Source of the DNA: Bacillota bacterium
GTDB lineage: Bacteria; Bacillota_A; Clostridia; Clostridiales; Clostridiaceae
Length of the DNA stretch: 37,620 nucleotides
Reading direction: 5' to 3'
Assembly (NCBI GenBank): GCA_021837545.1
Contig: JAKBFR010000010.1
Span: forward strand, 1 to 37,620
Positions within the stretch are counted from its first letter, which is position 1; every line of letters starts with the position of its first letter. Made by a program: the position numbers and the translations under genes. Under the pieces are notes generated by a model, which searched no databases, was not told the DNA's origin, and worked only from the letters and a program-made list of their open reading frames with translations. Positions 8,858-16,753 of the stretch are shown here, piece after piece.

Positions 8858-10952
8858 AATGTACTCTTTTTTTAGTATTGCCGTTCTTTCGAACAGAGTT
8901 TTTTGAATTTTTATTTGAACTATTACCTAACTTATTCTTTGAATTCTTTGAATCTATATTTGAAATATTTTTTGAAGTATTGTTTCTAGGAACATTTGAG
9001 TTTTTATTAGAAGAATCCTTGTTATTTATATTAGAATCATTATTTTTACTAGTAACTGATTTTCGTTTAGAGGAATCACTACTATTTTTAGTCGTATTAT
9101 CAGTAGAAGATTTACTATTATTTTTATGTTTGCCTTGATAGCCAAGCTTTCCAGGAACAAATCCTATTAAGCAATCTTTCCCATTACCCATTAAATCTTC
9201 TCTATGGGCTTTGATTAATGCTTTCTTAACCTTTAGATGGTTCTTAGGTACAGCAAATTGTATTAATGCTCTTTGCATATCTTTTTCTTCAGAAGTTGTT
9301 GGAATATAAACTTCTTCTCCTGTAATTGGATTAACACCCGTGTAATACATTGTAGTTGATAAACTACCTGGAGTAGGGTAAAAATCTTGTACTTGCTCTG
9401 GCGTATATCCCATTTTTTTTATATACTCAGCTAGTTCGATTGCTGCCTTTAAGTCTGAACCAGGATGAGAAGACATTAAATAAGGAACTAAGAATTGTTT
9501 TTTGTCTATTTTATCATTTATTTGAAAATACTTATTAACAAATCTATCATAAATTTCCTTTGTTGGCTTACCCATTTGATTTAATACTCTAGGAACAACA
9601 TGCTCTGGAGCTACTTTCAATTGACCACTTATATGATGTTCACATAATTCTTTAAAGAAGGAATCATTTTTATCATGTATAAGATAATCATATCTAATTC
9701 CTGAACGTACAAATACTTTTTTTATTCCAGGAAGATTTCTAACTTTTTTTAAGAGCGAAAGATATTCTGAATGATCAATTATTAAATTTTTACAAGGAGC
9801 TGGAAACATACATTGTTTATTTTTACAAGTACCATGTTCTATTTGTTTAGTACAAGCTCTATGTCTAAAGTTTGCAGTAGGTCCTCCAACATCGTGGATG
9901 TATCCTTTGAAGTTAGGCAAAGTTGTTAATAGTTTTGCCTCTTCAATTATTGATTCTTGGCCTCTATTTTGAATAACTCTTCCTTGGTGAAAAGTTAAAG
10001 CACAGAAGGAACATGAACCAAAACAGCCTCTATGACTAGTTATTGAAAATTCAACTTCTTGTATTGCAGGTATTCCACCTTTAGCTTCATATATTGGATG
10101 ATATGTCCTTGTATAAGGTAAATCATAGGTTATATCCATTTCTTCTTGTGTTAAGTCTTCTTGAGGCGGATTCTGAACTAAATATCTATCTCCGTATTTT
10201 TGAGTTAGAGTGCGACCATTTATAGAATCTTGTTCATAATATTCTAATTTATAAGCTTCACCATAAACCTTTTTATCAGTAGATACTTCTTCAAAAGAAG
10301 GTAATGTAACTGCATCTTTAATATTGGATACATCTTTAGTTAAATAACAAGTTCCACGTACAGTAGTAATATTTTTAATACTTGCGCCATATCTTAATAA
10401 ATCAGCAAGTTGAACTACAGTCTTTTCGCCCATACCATACATTAATAAATCAGCTTTCGAATCTACAAGAATACTGCGTCTAACCTTATTGTCCCAATAA
10501 TCATAATGTGCAAATCGTCTAAGACTTGCTTCTATTCCGCCAATTGCAATAGTTACATCTTTATAAGCTTCTCGTATTCTATTACAGTAAACTATAACAG
10601 CTCTATCAGGTCTATGACCAGCTTCACCACCAGGAGAATATAAATCCTCGCGTCTTGTTCTTTTGGCAGTAGTGTAATGATTAACCATTGAATCTATATT
10701 TCCTGAATTAACTAAAAAACCATACTTAGGTTTACCAAGTGTTTTAAAGTCTTCACAATCATTCCATCTTGGTTGAGCTATAATTCCAACAGTAAAACCC
10801 TGTGCTTCAAGGGTTCTACCTATAATAGCAGTTCCGAAAGAAGGATGGTCTACATAAGCATCACCAGAAACAATAATAAAATCTAGCTGTTCAATTTTTC
10901 TTTTTTCTAAATCCTCTTTACTAATAGGTAAAAATTCCTTGCAAAGTTTCAT
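8856..10952 (-). CDS. YgiQ family radical SAM protein with Asn/Ser/Lys-rich C-terminal tail
   Basis: 698 residues. The radical SAM 4Fe-4S motif is [12 protein letters not shown] (CxxxCxxC, about residue 310). YgiQ-typical segments are the N-terminal [51 protein letters not shown] with a downstream Cys cluster ([12 protein letters not shown]), and [16 protein letters not shown]. The substrate of YgiQ proteins is unknown. The conserved part ends near residue 600 ([14 protein letters not shown]); the last ~95 residues are low-complexity Asn, Ser, Lys and Thr, far more extreme than in most homologues, and end in a basic stretch. GGAG precedes the ATG by about 10 nt. Monocistronic on the minus strand. 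Confidence 0.92.
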   Translation of the reverse strand: MKLCKEFLPISKEDLEKRKIEQLDFIIVSGDAYVDHPSFGTAIIGRTLEAQGFTVGIIAQPRWNDCEDFKTLGKPKYGFLVNSGNIDSMVNHYTTAKRTRREDLYSPGGEAGHRPDRAVIVYCNRIREAYKDVTIAIGGIEASLRRFAHYDYWDNKVRRSILVDSKADLLMYGMGEKTVVQLADLLRYGASIKNITTVRGTCYLTKDVSNIKDAVTLPSFEEVSTDKKVYGEAYKLEYYEQDSINGRTLTQKYGDRYLVQNPPQEDLTQEEMDITYDLPYTRTYHPIYEAKGGIPAIQEVEFSITSHRGCFGSCSFCALTFHQGRVIQNRGQESIIEEAKLLTTLPNFKGYIHDVGGPTANFRHRACTKQIEHGTCKNKQCMFPAPCKNLIIDHSEYLSLLKKVRNLPGIKKVFVRSGIRYDYLIHDKNDSFFKELCEHHISGQLKVAPEHVVPRVLNQMGKPTKEIYDRFVNKYFQINDKIDKKQFLVPYLMSSHPGSDLKAAIELAEYIKKMGYTPEQVQDFYPTPGSLSTTMYYTGVNPITGEEVYIPTTSEEKDMQRALIQFAVPKNHLKVKKALIKAHREDLMGNGKDCLIGFVPGKLGYQGKHKNNSKSSTDNTTKNSSDSSKRKSVTSKNNDSNINNKDSSNKNSNVPRNNTSKNISNIDSKNSKNKLGNSSNKNSKNSVRKNGNTKKRVH

Positions 10953-10997
10953 ATATTATTAACTCCAATTCTTTAAATTTTTAGATTTATTCTTGTA

Positions 10998-11045
10998 CAC
11001 ATAAAAAAATAACAGATAAAAGATCTACTGTATATTTAGAATGTG
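10998..11045 (-). repeat. Palindromic terminator-like element upstream of ygiQ
   Basis: CACAT (10998-11002) and ATGTG (11041-11045) bound a smaller hairpin, AGAT-aaaag-ATCT. Read on the minus strand it gives AAGGCACATTC, a hairpin and then TGTTATTTTTTT, the same frame as the terminator-like elements at 16616-16662 and elsewhere. It lies just upstream of ygiQ, in the 553-bp gap 10953-11505. Confidence 0.5.
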
Positions 11046-11329
11046 CCTTAAAGTATCTTAACATAACAATAATTAGTTTACAAACAATAAAGAGTTATAA
11101 AAACATTGTAAATTATCATTTAATTAGCCTATGAAATTGTTTTTAATTTTAAAGTATACATATATACAATAATAAATTAAAGAAACGTCTAATGAGTTTA
11201 ATTAAGGAATAAAAAATTATTGCCTTTTTATGTCTATGTAATGTAATATAATATAATAAGTAGAGATAGTAATAGTTTTAATTAATTGTTAACTGGTAAA
11301 TGTTAATTGAACTAAGGGTGGTGAACAAG

Positions 11330-11431
11330 ATGGAGGATGGACCTCAGAATATAAAATACAATATAGCAAAAACTAAATATATTCAGAAGAGAAGTCTTTT
11401 ATCTGAAAGCAAACTCAAAATGTATAAGTAA
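11330..11431 (+). CDS. Candidate 33-aa leader peptide upstream of the PRC/MgtE_N/CBS gene
   Basis: A short frame starting MEDGPQNIKYNIAKTKYI and ending KLKMYK, 33 codons, behind AAGGGTGGTGAAC, a plausible ribosome binding site with good spacing. It is basic and not membrane-like. It lies 74 bp before the start of the MgtE-domain gene; the gap contains the hairpin 11470-11490. A leader ORF before a divalent-cation gene is reminiscent of metal-responsive attenuation in other bacteria, but I see no M-box or Mn riboswitch consensus. It may also be a free small protein or a chance frame. Confidence 0.45.
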   Translation: MEDGPQNIKYNIAKTKYIQKRSLLSESKLKMYK

Positions 11432-11469
11432 AGGTAAGATTTATTTAGAAGTATGAGCTCCGTTTAAAG

Positions 11470-11490
11470 ACTTTCTTTCTGTGCGAAAGT
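11470..11490 (+). promoter_or_regulatory. Hairpin next to the ribosome binding site of the PRC/MgtE_N/CBS gene
   Basis: ACTTTC (11470-11475), 9-nt loop, GAAAGT (11485-11490), directly followed by the AGGGGGG Shine-Dalgarno sequence. It could limit or time ribosome access after the leader ORF. The remainder of 11046-11329 is AT-rich; a possible promoter (TTGCCT at 11220 with overlapping TATAAT-like boxes at 11244-11257) cannot be fixed. Confidence 0.4.
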
Positions 11491-11505
11491 AGGGGGGACA
11501 TAGTT

Positions 11506-12756
11506 ATGATGGAATTATCTATATTTCTATATACAAATATTATAGATAAAAAGGTCTATGATGAATTTGGAGATGTTTTAGGGATTTTAAGAGATGTTTA
11601 TGTAACTACAGAAGAAGGTTATCCTAGGGTAATTGGTTATAAACTCAAAAGGGATGGAGTGACATTTCATTATGAATTCAGGTATATAGAGTTTGCCAAT
11701 AAAGATGGAAAATTTAAGATAAAAACAAGGGGGAGTAAAGAAATACTTCCAATGAGATATAGCTATCTTCTTTCTGAAAATCTATTAGATAAAAAGATAG
11801 TTGATATAAACGGAAAGCAAGTTGTTAGAGTTAATGATTTAAGGATTGCAAAAATTGCTGGAGAGTATAGGGTTATTGGAGTTGAAACAGGACCACTCGC
11901 TAGATATAGAAGGTTAAAGATAGCAGGCATTATGAAGTTTTTCTATAAATTTATGAAAAAAGACTTAGAAGATAAAGTCTTAAGATGGGATGACGTTGAA
12001 TCCTTAGAAATGGTTGATAATAATCTAAAATTAACTGAGCCATATAAAAAGTTATCAACACTACATCCTGCTGACCTTGCAGATATATTAGAAAATTTAG
12101 ATACAAATTCGAGAAAGCAAGTACTAGAGTCTTTAGATGAAGATTTAGCAGCTGACACTCTAGAAGAAATAGATTCAGAATATAAAGGAACTATAATTAA
12201 GGAGTTATCAGATAGTAAAACTGTTGAAGTATTAGAAAATATGCCTAATGATGAAATTGCTGATTTATTAGATGATCTAGATGAAGAAGAAAGAGAAAAA
12301 ATATTAGTAAATCTAGAAAAGGAAGATGCAGACGAGGTTAAGGAACTTTTAAAATACGAAGATGAAACCGTTGGTAGTATAATGAGTAAAGAATTTATAT
12401 CTGTTAATCTAGATATTACTGTTGGAGATACAATTGAAATGTTAAAAGAAATGAAACCAGATGAAGAAGTTATTCATTATATATATATAACAAATGAAGA
12501 AGAACATATTGAAGGTGTGGTTTCTTTAAGAGATTTAATAATAAATGATACTAATATAAAAATAAAAGAAATAATGGATGAAACAGTATCACGTGTAAAA
12601 CATGATGATGAAATAAATGAAGTTATAGAAGTTGCAGCAAAATATGATTTGAATTCTGTACCAGTAGTAGATGAAGAGGAAAAGTTAGTAGGAATAGTAA
12701 TTATTCATGACTTAATAGATGAATTTTTATATCCTCTTTGGAAAAAGAAAAATTAG
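11506..12756 (+). CDS. PRC-barrel / MgtE N-domain / CBS-pair protein without membrane domain
   Basis: 416 residues, apparently all cytoplasmic. Residues 1-145 look like two PRC-barrel-like repeats (KVYDEFGDVLGILRDVYV and KKIVDINGKQVVRVNDLRIA). Residues ~175-285 are the MgtE intracellular N-domain (LHPADLADILENLD and the acidic helical repeats after it). Residues ~290-410 are a CBS pair (GSIMSKEFISVN and NSVPVVDEEEKLVGIVIIHD). MgtE transporters place the N- and CBS domains before a five-helix Mg2+ channel; here the frame ends in FLYPLWKKKN without it. In several clostridia such proteins sit next to Nramp-type metal transporters (recollection); here none follows. Probable role: Mg2+/Mn2+-responsive regulator or subunit. 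The ATG has AGGGGGG 8 nt upstream; a terminator follows. Confidence 0.85.
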   Translation: MMELSIFLYTNIIDKKVYDEFGDVLGILRDVYVTTEEGYPRVIGYKLKRDGVTFHYEFRYIEFANKDGKFKIKTRGSKEILPMRYSYLLSENLLDKKIVDINGKQVVRVNDLRIAKIAGEYRVIGVETGPLARYRRLKIAGIMKFFYKFMKKDLEDKVLRWDDVESLEMVDNNLKLTEPYKKLSTLHPADLADILENLDTNSRKQVLESLDEDLAADTLEEIDSEYKGTIIKELSDSKTVEVLENMPNDEIADLLDDLDEEEREKILVNLEKEDADEVKELLKYEDETVGSIMSKEFISVNLDITVGDTIEMLKEMKPDEEVIHYIYITNEEEHIEGVVSLRDLIINDTNIKIKEIMDETVSRVKHDDEINEVIEVAAKYDLNSVPVVDEEEKLVGIVIIHDLIDEFLYPLWKKKN

Positions 12757-12758
12757 TG

Positions 12759-12805
12759 AAGTCGACATTTTTTTAGGAAAATTCTTAAAAAGTGTTGACT
12801 TTTTT
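12759..12805 (+). terminator. Intrinsic terminator after the PRC/MgtE_N/CBS gene
   Basis: AAGTCGACATTTTTTTA pairs with TAAAAAGTGTTGACTT with G-U pairs, then a T-run to 12805. The 3' arm contains the TTGACT used as the -35 box of the cysK promoter, so terminator and promoter overlap. Confidence 0.85.
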
Positions 12806-12822
12806 GCCATATAGAATATAAT
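12795..12822 (+). promoter_or_regulatory. Sigma-A promoter of the T-box/cysK/cysE operon
   Basis: TTGACT (12795-12800), 16-bp spacer, TATAAT (12817-12822). Transcription would begin near 12829, at the 5' end of the T-box leader. The -35 box lies inside the preceding terminator. Confidence 0.8.
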
Positions 12823-12829
12823 AATAATA

Positions 12830-13116
12830 TAAACCCTAGCAAAACACTAAGAATTAAAAACTATGAAAAAGGAAAGTAACATGAAGGAAGTTTACAGAGA
12901 GAAAAGAAAACTGAGAACTTTTCATCAAGAATTTATGTGAAGTGCCCTTTGGAGTTGAAATCTGAAGTATAGTAAGATTCTCCGGGCTCACCCGTTATAG
13001 TGATATGGCATTTTAAAGTGTCTTAACTGAGAGGGATTAATTACTTAATCCAATTAGAGTGGAACCGCGAAATTTTACTTCGTCTCTATATGTTTATAGA
13101 GGATGGAGTTTTTTTG
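12830..13116 (+). promoter_or_regulatory. T-box riboswitch, probable cysteine specifier, controlling cysK-cysE
   Basis: A complete T-box leader. The AGTAA bend motif lies at 12875-12879, Stem I continues with CAGAGAG, and the T-box AGAGTGGAACCGCG is at 13056-13069. The specifier read in GTGAAGTGCCC is TGC (12943-12945), a cysteine codon, fitting the genes downstream. The terminator is CTTCGTCTCTATA / TATAGAGGATGGAG and T-run (13078-13115), mutually exclusive with the antiterminator formed by the T-box sequence. Uncharged tRNA-Cys would allow read-through, charged tRNA-Cys would end transcription (family knowledge). The specifier position is inferred by alignment to Stem I layout, not by folding. 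Confidence 0.93.
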
Positions 13117-13203
13117 TTATATAAATAAGTAGAAAAAGATCCAAATTAAGAATACTAAAAAGAAAAATTAGATAATGAATATAAATTTTAGGAGGATAAT
13201 AAT

Positions 13204-14115
13204 ATGATTTATAATGGAGGACTAGAATTAATCGGAAACACACCAATTTTGAAGGTAAACAATTTAATTAAGGATGAAAATATTGCAGACATATATGTTA
13301 AACTTGAAAAATTTAATCCAGGTGGAAGTGTTAAAGATAGAGCAGCTCTTGGAATGGTTGAAAAAGCTGAAAGAGAAGGAATATTAAAGCCAGGAACAAC
13401 AATAGTAGAACCAACGAGTGGAAATACAGGAATAGCACTTGCATTTATAGGTAAATTAAGAGGTTATAAAGTTATTATAATTATGCCAGAAACAATGAGT
13501 AAAGAAAGAAGAGATTTAATTAAGGCTTATGGTGCAGAACTTATATTAACTGAAGGCGCTAAGGGAATGAAAGGTGCTATAGAAAAAGCAGAAGAAATAG
13601 GAAGCGGAGAAGGGTTCTTTATTCCACAACAATTTGAAAATTTAGCTAATCCAGAAAAGCACTATGAAACAACAGCAGAAGAAATATATAAAGATATACC
13701 AGAATTAGATGTAGTTGTAGGCGGAGTTGGAACAGGTGGAACTGTAGTAGGTATATCTAAAAACTTGAAAAAGAAAAATCCGAGTATTAAAGCTATTGCA
13801 GTTGAACCAGCTAGTTCACCAGTTTTAAGTGGTGGAAATCCAGGTGGACACAAAATTCAAGGGATTGGAGCTGGATTTGTTCCAGGAATTTATGAAAAAG
13901 AATATGTAGATGAAATTCTACAAGTAAAAGATGAAGATGCATTTAAAACAGCAAAATCATTTGCTGAAACAGAAGGCATATTGATTGGAATTTCTTCAGG
14001 AGCAGCAGTATATGCAGCTATACAAGTTGCTAAAAAGCTTGGAAAAGGCAAAAAGGTATTAGCGATTGCTCCAGATGGAGGAGAAAAATATATATCAATG
14101 GGACTATACGACTAA
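13204..14115 (+). CDS. cysK: Cysteine synthase A (O-acetylserine sulfhydrylase)
   Basis: 303 residues, a fold-type II PLP enzyme that makes cysteine from O-acetylserine and sulfide in the cytoplasm. The PLP lysine lies in NPGGSVKDRAALGM (about residue 43), the substrate loop in EPTSGNTGIALA (about 70), the phosphate-binding glycine loop in GVGTGGTVVG (about 178) and the C-terminal serine motif in GISSGAAVYAA (about 262). Full family length. AGGAGGATAATA precedes the ATG. First gene of the T-box-controlled operon; cysE, which supplies its substrate, follows after 181 bp holding a palindromic repeat. Confidence 0.96.
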   Translation: MIYNGGLELIGNTPILKVNNLIKDENIADIYVKLEKFNPGGSVKDRAALGMVEKAEREGILKPGTTIVEPTSGNTGIALAFIGKLRGYKVIIIMPETMSKERRDLIKAYGAELILTEGAKGMKGAIEKAEEIGSGEGFFIPQQFENLANPEKHYETTAEEIYKDIPELDVVVGGVGTGGTVVGISKNLKKKNPSIKAIAVEPASSPVLSGGNPGGHKIQGIGAGFVPGIYEKEYVDEILQVKDEDAFKTAKSFAETEGILIGISSGAAVYAAIQVAKKLGKGKKVLAIAPDGGEKYISMGLYD

Positions 14116-14120
14116 GTAGA

Positions 14121-14225
14121 TAAGTGAGAAACCAAAAGTGATGCTCCAAAAGTGAGAATCGAAATTTTATATTTCGTTCTTCGAACTTTCTCTGTGAGCA
14201 TCTTGTATTTGGTTATTCGAACTTA
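14121..14225 (+). repeat. Palindromic repeat K between cysK and cysE
   Basis: A 105-nt imperfect hairpin built of nested arms: TAAGT/ACTTA (outer), ACCAAA/TTTGGT (14131-14136 with 14208-14213), GATGCTC/GAGCATC (14140-14146 with 14196-14202) and CGAAAT/ATTTCG (14160-14165 with 14171-14176). It starts 6 bp after the cysK stop, lies inside the operon and has no T-run. A related copy is at 22784-22896; both share an identical 25-nt 3' end (14206-14230 and 22877-22901). Confidence 0.8.
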
Positions 14226-14296
14226 GTTAATTAGCTCTGCTAGTTAACTTCCTTTAACAAATCTACTGAAAACTATGAAAAAAAGGAGAATAAGCT

Positions 14297-14887
14297 GTGT
14301 TTAAGAGATTAAATTATGATTTAGAAAGAATTTTAAATGAAGATCCAGCAGCTAAAAGTAAAATAGAAGTATTTTTATTATATCCATGTATTCATGCATT
14401 AATAGCATATAGAATAGCACACTTTTTTTATTTGAATAACAGGTTTTTCTTAGCTAGATTAATTTCACAACTATCTAGATTCTTTACAGGTATAGAAATT
14501 CATCCAGGAGCTAAAATAGGAAAAGGATTATTTATAGATCATGGAATGGGTGTAGTAATTGGAGAAACTGCTGAGGTTGGGAATAATGTAACACTTTATC
14601 ATGGAGTAACACTAGGTGGGACCGGAAAAGATATAGGAAAAAGACATCCAACTATTGAGGATGATGTATTAATAGGAACAGGAGCAAAAGTACTTGGACC
14701 GATTAATGTAGGAAAAGGTGCTAAGATAGGATCCAATGCTGTAGTTTTAAAAAATGTACCAGCGAAAGCAACAGCAGTAGGAAGTCCAGCTAAAAATATT
14801 GTAAGAATTACAGCCACTGCAACGCTAATTGAAATAAGTGATATAAAAGGACGTAAAAAGAAAATATTTAATGATATGGTTATTTAA
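14297..14887 (+). CDS. cysE: Serine O-acetyltransferase
   Basis: 196 residues, a left-handed beta-helix acetyltransferase that makes O-acetylserine from serine and acetyl-CoA, the first step of cysteine synthesis. Hexapeptide repeats run from about residue 72 ([16 protein letters not shown]) through [18 protein letters not shown], which carries the active-site His region, to [13 protein letters not shown]. Shorter than the ~217-residue Bacillus enzyme, chiefly at the C-terminus where cysteine feedback acts. The start is GTG with AAAAGGAG upstream. Second gene of the T-box operon; a terminator at 14951 follows. Confidence 0.95.
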   Translation: MFKRLNYDLERILNEDPAAKSKIEVFLLYPCIHALIAYRIAHFFYLNNRFFLARLISQLSRFFTGIEIHPGAKIGKGLFIDHGMGVVIGETAEVGNNVTLYHGVTLGGTGKDIGKRHPTIEDDVLIGTGAKVLGPINVGKGAKIGSNAVVLKNVPAKATAVGSPAKNIVRITATATLIEISDIKGRKKKIFNDMVI

Positions 14888-14950
14888 AAATACGGGAGTG
14901 TTACGGATGCTAGCTATCGGATAAATGTTGCCTAATGATTAGATGTGAAA

Positions 14951-14982
14951 GGTATGAACAAGTTTAATGTTCATATCTTTTT
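14951..14982 (+). terminator. Intrinsic terminator after cysE
   Basis: GGTATGAACA (14951-14960), 7-nt loop, TGTTCATATC (to 14977) with one G-U pair, then TTTTT. The rest of the 314-bp gap 14888-15201 holds one arm of a 25-bp inverted repeat (14994-15018), a small palindrome AGTACAAGAATGTACT near 15076 and the hairpin at 15130-15182. Confidence 0.8.
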
Positions 14983-14993
14983 ATGTTTGGGGA

Positions 14994-15018
14994 ATTATAT
15001 AAGGCACAATCAAAAAAA
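14994..15018 (+). repeat. Left arm of an exact 25-bp inverted repeat bracketing plsC-nth
   Basis: The sequence ATTATATAAGGCACAATC plus seven A is the exact reverse complement of 16656-16680. The match stops at once on both sides. The right arm is the tail of the nth terminator; the left arm stands alone without the hairpin. Confidence 0.85.
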
Positions 15019-15129
15019 CGAATACTTTAAGAATTGCATAGATATATGAAAAAATATATAATATATATGGATATTAGTACAAGAATGTACTTGATTTAGC
15101 GTTTTAATCTATAAATAATTAAATAATAG

Positions 15130-15182
15130 CTGTATAGTGCAAGCATATGGAATATATAATACAATAAATATACAGTTTTTTA
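15130..15182 (+). terminator. Terminator-like hairpin in the plsC leader
   Basis: CTGTATA (15130-15136) and TATACAG (15169-15175) followed by TTTTTT, with a long 32-nt AT-rich loop. It ends about 20 bp before the plsC start codon, so if it terminates it would attenuate plsC; the stem is short and the loop large. Confidence 0.4.
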
Positions 15183-15201
15183 TAAGAAAGGTTGGGAAAA
15201 A

Positions 15202-15921
15202 ATGTTATCACCAATTGCAATAACAATCATAAAAAGGTTGCCGGAAGGATTAGTTATAAAGGTAGGTAAAAGAATAGTTGCTAATTATATGAAAAAATAT
15301 GCCAATATAATAATTAATGGTATAGATAATATAGATAATGTAAAAAAACCACGGATATTTGTATGTAATCACTTAAGCAATGCAGATGGTTTGGTTTTAT
15401 CAAAAATATTAAAAGAGAAAAGTGATCCTTATTTTATAGCTGGAGTAAAATTAACAGATGATCCAATAACTGAGTTAGGAACGAAAATAGTCAAGAATAT
15501 ATCAATTAAGCCAAGTTCAGCTGATAAAGAAGCTATTACTAAAGTAGTTAAGGTACTTAAAGGAGGAGATGATGTTTTAATATTCCCAGAGGGTACTAGA
15601 AGTAGGACTGGTGGAATGATAGAAGGCAAAAAGGGTATATTATTATTTGCTAGAATGTCAAAGGCAGAAATAATTCCAATTGGTATGGCTGGGACGGATA
15701 AGCTATTACCTATAAGTGAAAAAGGAGATATGGGATCAGAAAAGTGGCAAAATGCAGATGTTATTATAAATATAGGGGAAAAAATTATATTTCCGCCAAA
15801 AGAAAAAGATGAAGATAGACATGAATATGAAGATAGGTGCATGGATAACCTAATGAGAAGCATAGCAAATCTCTTACCTGAAGATTATAGAGGGATTTAC
15901 AAGGCATATGATACAAAATAG
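15202..15921 (+). CDS. plsC: 1-acyl-sn-glycerol-3-phosphate acyltransferase
   Basis: 239 residues of the PlsC/LPLAT family, which acylates lysophosphatidic acid to phosphatidic acid at the membrane. The catalytic HxxxxD motif is NHLSNADG (about residue 57), and the glycerol-3-phosphate binding motif is FPEGTRSRTGG (about 130). A hydrophobic N-terminus (LSPIAITIIKRLPEG) may anchor it. AGAAAGGTTGGG precedes the ATG. nth follows after 58 bp, so the two are probably co-transcribed although functionally unrelated; both lie between the 25-bp inverted repeat arms. Confidence 0.9.
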   Translation: MLSPIAITIIKRLPEGLVIKVGKRIVANYMKKYANIIINGIDNIDNVKKPRIFVCNHLSNADGLVLSKILKEKSDPYFIAGVKLTDDPITELGTKIVKNISIKPSSADKEAITKVVKVLKGGDDVLIFPEGTRSRTGGMIEGKKGILLFARMSKAEIIPIGMAGTDKLLPISEKGDMGSEKWQNADVIINIGEKIIFPPKEKDEDRHEYEDRCMDNLMRSIANLLPEDYRGIYKAYDTK

Positions 15922-15979
15922 ATTATCATATGGACTTGTTATTTCTTGAATATGCATAGATAAGGAGTTTATATAATAT

Positions 15980-16612
15980 ATGAAAGCAAGGACAAAAAAA
16001 ATTGTGGATATTTTGAAAGAAACATATCCTGATGCAAAATGTGAATTAAATCATGAGACACCATTTCAATTGCTTATAGCTACAATCTTATCAGCTCAAA
16101 CAACAGATAAGAAAGTAAATGAAGTTACTAAAGATTTATTTATAGATTATCCAGATTTAGATGCTTTTTTGACAGTAACGAATGACGAACTTGAAGACAG
16201 AATAAAGCAAATAGGATTATATAGAAATAAATCTAAAAATTTAATACTTATGTTTAGGCAGTTAAAAGAAAAATTTAATGGAGAAGTTCCGAAGACTATG
16301 GAAGAGATAATGTCACTTGCTGGAGCCGGAAGAAAAACAGCTAATGTTGTTTTATCTAATGCATTTAATGTACCATCTATAGCTGTAGATACTCATGTAT
16401 TTAGAGTTTCGAACAGATTAGAACTTGCAAAATCAGATAATGTTTTAGAAGTAGAGATGCAATTGCAAAGAGAATTACCTAAAAAAGAGTGGATACTTAT
16501 GCACCACCTTTTGATATTTCATGGTAGAAGATGTTGTACTGCTAGAAATCCTAAGTGTACGGAATGTCCTTTAAGTCATTTATGTAAATATGCAAATAAG
16601 TTAGGCAAATAA
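15980..16612 (+). CDS. nth: Endonuclease III
   Basis: 210 residues, a bifunctional DNA glycosylase/AP lyase for oxidised pyrimidines in base excision repair. The helix-hairpin-helix motif with catalytic lysine is LAGAGRKTANVVLSNA (about residue 113), the catalytic aspartate is in AVDTHVFRVSNRL (about 137), and the C-terminal 4Fe-4S cluster motif C-x6-C-x2-C-x5-C is CTARNPKC-TEC-PLSHLC. The usual PGVG of the hairpin reads AGAG, a mild deviation. AGGAG upstream. A terminator follows directly. Confidence 0.95.
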   Translation: MKARTKKIVDILKETYPDAKCELNHETPFQLLIATILSAQTTDKKVNEVTKDLFIDYPDLDAFLTVTNDELEDRIKQIGLYRNKSKNLILMFRQLKEKFNGEVPKTMEEIMSLAGAGRKTANVVLSNAFNVPSIAVDTHVFRVSNRLELAKSDNVLEVEMQLQRELPKKEWILMHHLLIFHGRRCCTARNPKCTECPLSHLCKYANKLGK

Positions 16613-16615
16613 AAG

Positions 16616-16662
16616 AAAATAACAAGTCCAAATATACTGATGGATTGACTTGTTATTTTTTT
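16616..16662 (+). terminator. Intrinsic terminator after nth
   Basis: AAAATAACAAGTC (16616-16628) pairs with GACTTGTTATTTT, then T to 16662; loop of 18 nt. Its T-run continues into GATTGTGCCTTATATAAT, the right arm of the 25-bp inverted repeat. Confidence 0.9.
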
Positions 16663-16680
16663 GATTGTGCCTTATATAAT
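16656..16680 (-). repeat. Right arm of the 25-bp inverted repeat bracketing plsC-nth
   Basis: Seven T then GATTGTGCCTTATATAAT, the exact reverse complement of 14994-15018. It overlaps the terminator of nth. The same GTGCCTTA end appears next to the element at 10998-11045. Confidence 0.85.
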
Positions 16681-16753
16681 AAAAAGTAAAATTAGTGTCT
16701 TTGTGGCATGTATAGATAAAGATAGTGAAAATAGTGATTATATTTAGAAACTT

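Noticed and set aside
8878..9138. 86-codon plus-strand frame
   Set aside because: Mirror of the low-complexity AAY/AGT codons in the ygiQ tail; Phe/Leu-rich nonsense product.
11046..11505. M-box (Mg2+) riboswitch upstream of the MgtE-domain gene
   Set aside because: Core M-box sequences (GGTGAGGCTCC and CTTAAGGGAAGC types) are absent.
15429..15863. 144-codon minus-strand frame inside plsC
   Set aside because: Antisense shadow of a clearly conserved acyltransferase.
14994..16680. Transposon carrying plsC-nth
   Set aside because: No transposase, no target duplication visible, and both genes are housekeeping with normal codon use; only the inverted arms are reported.
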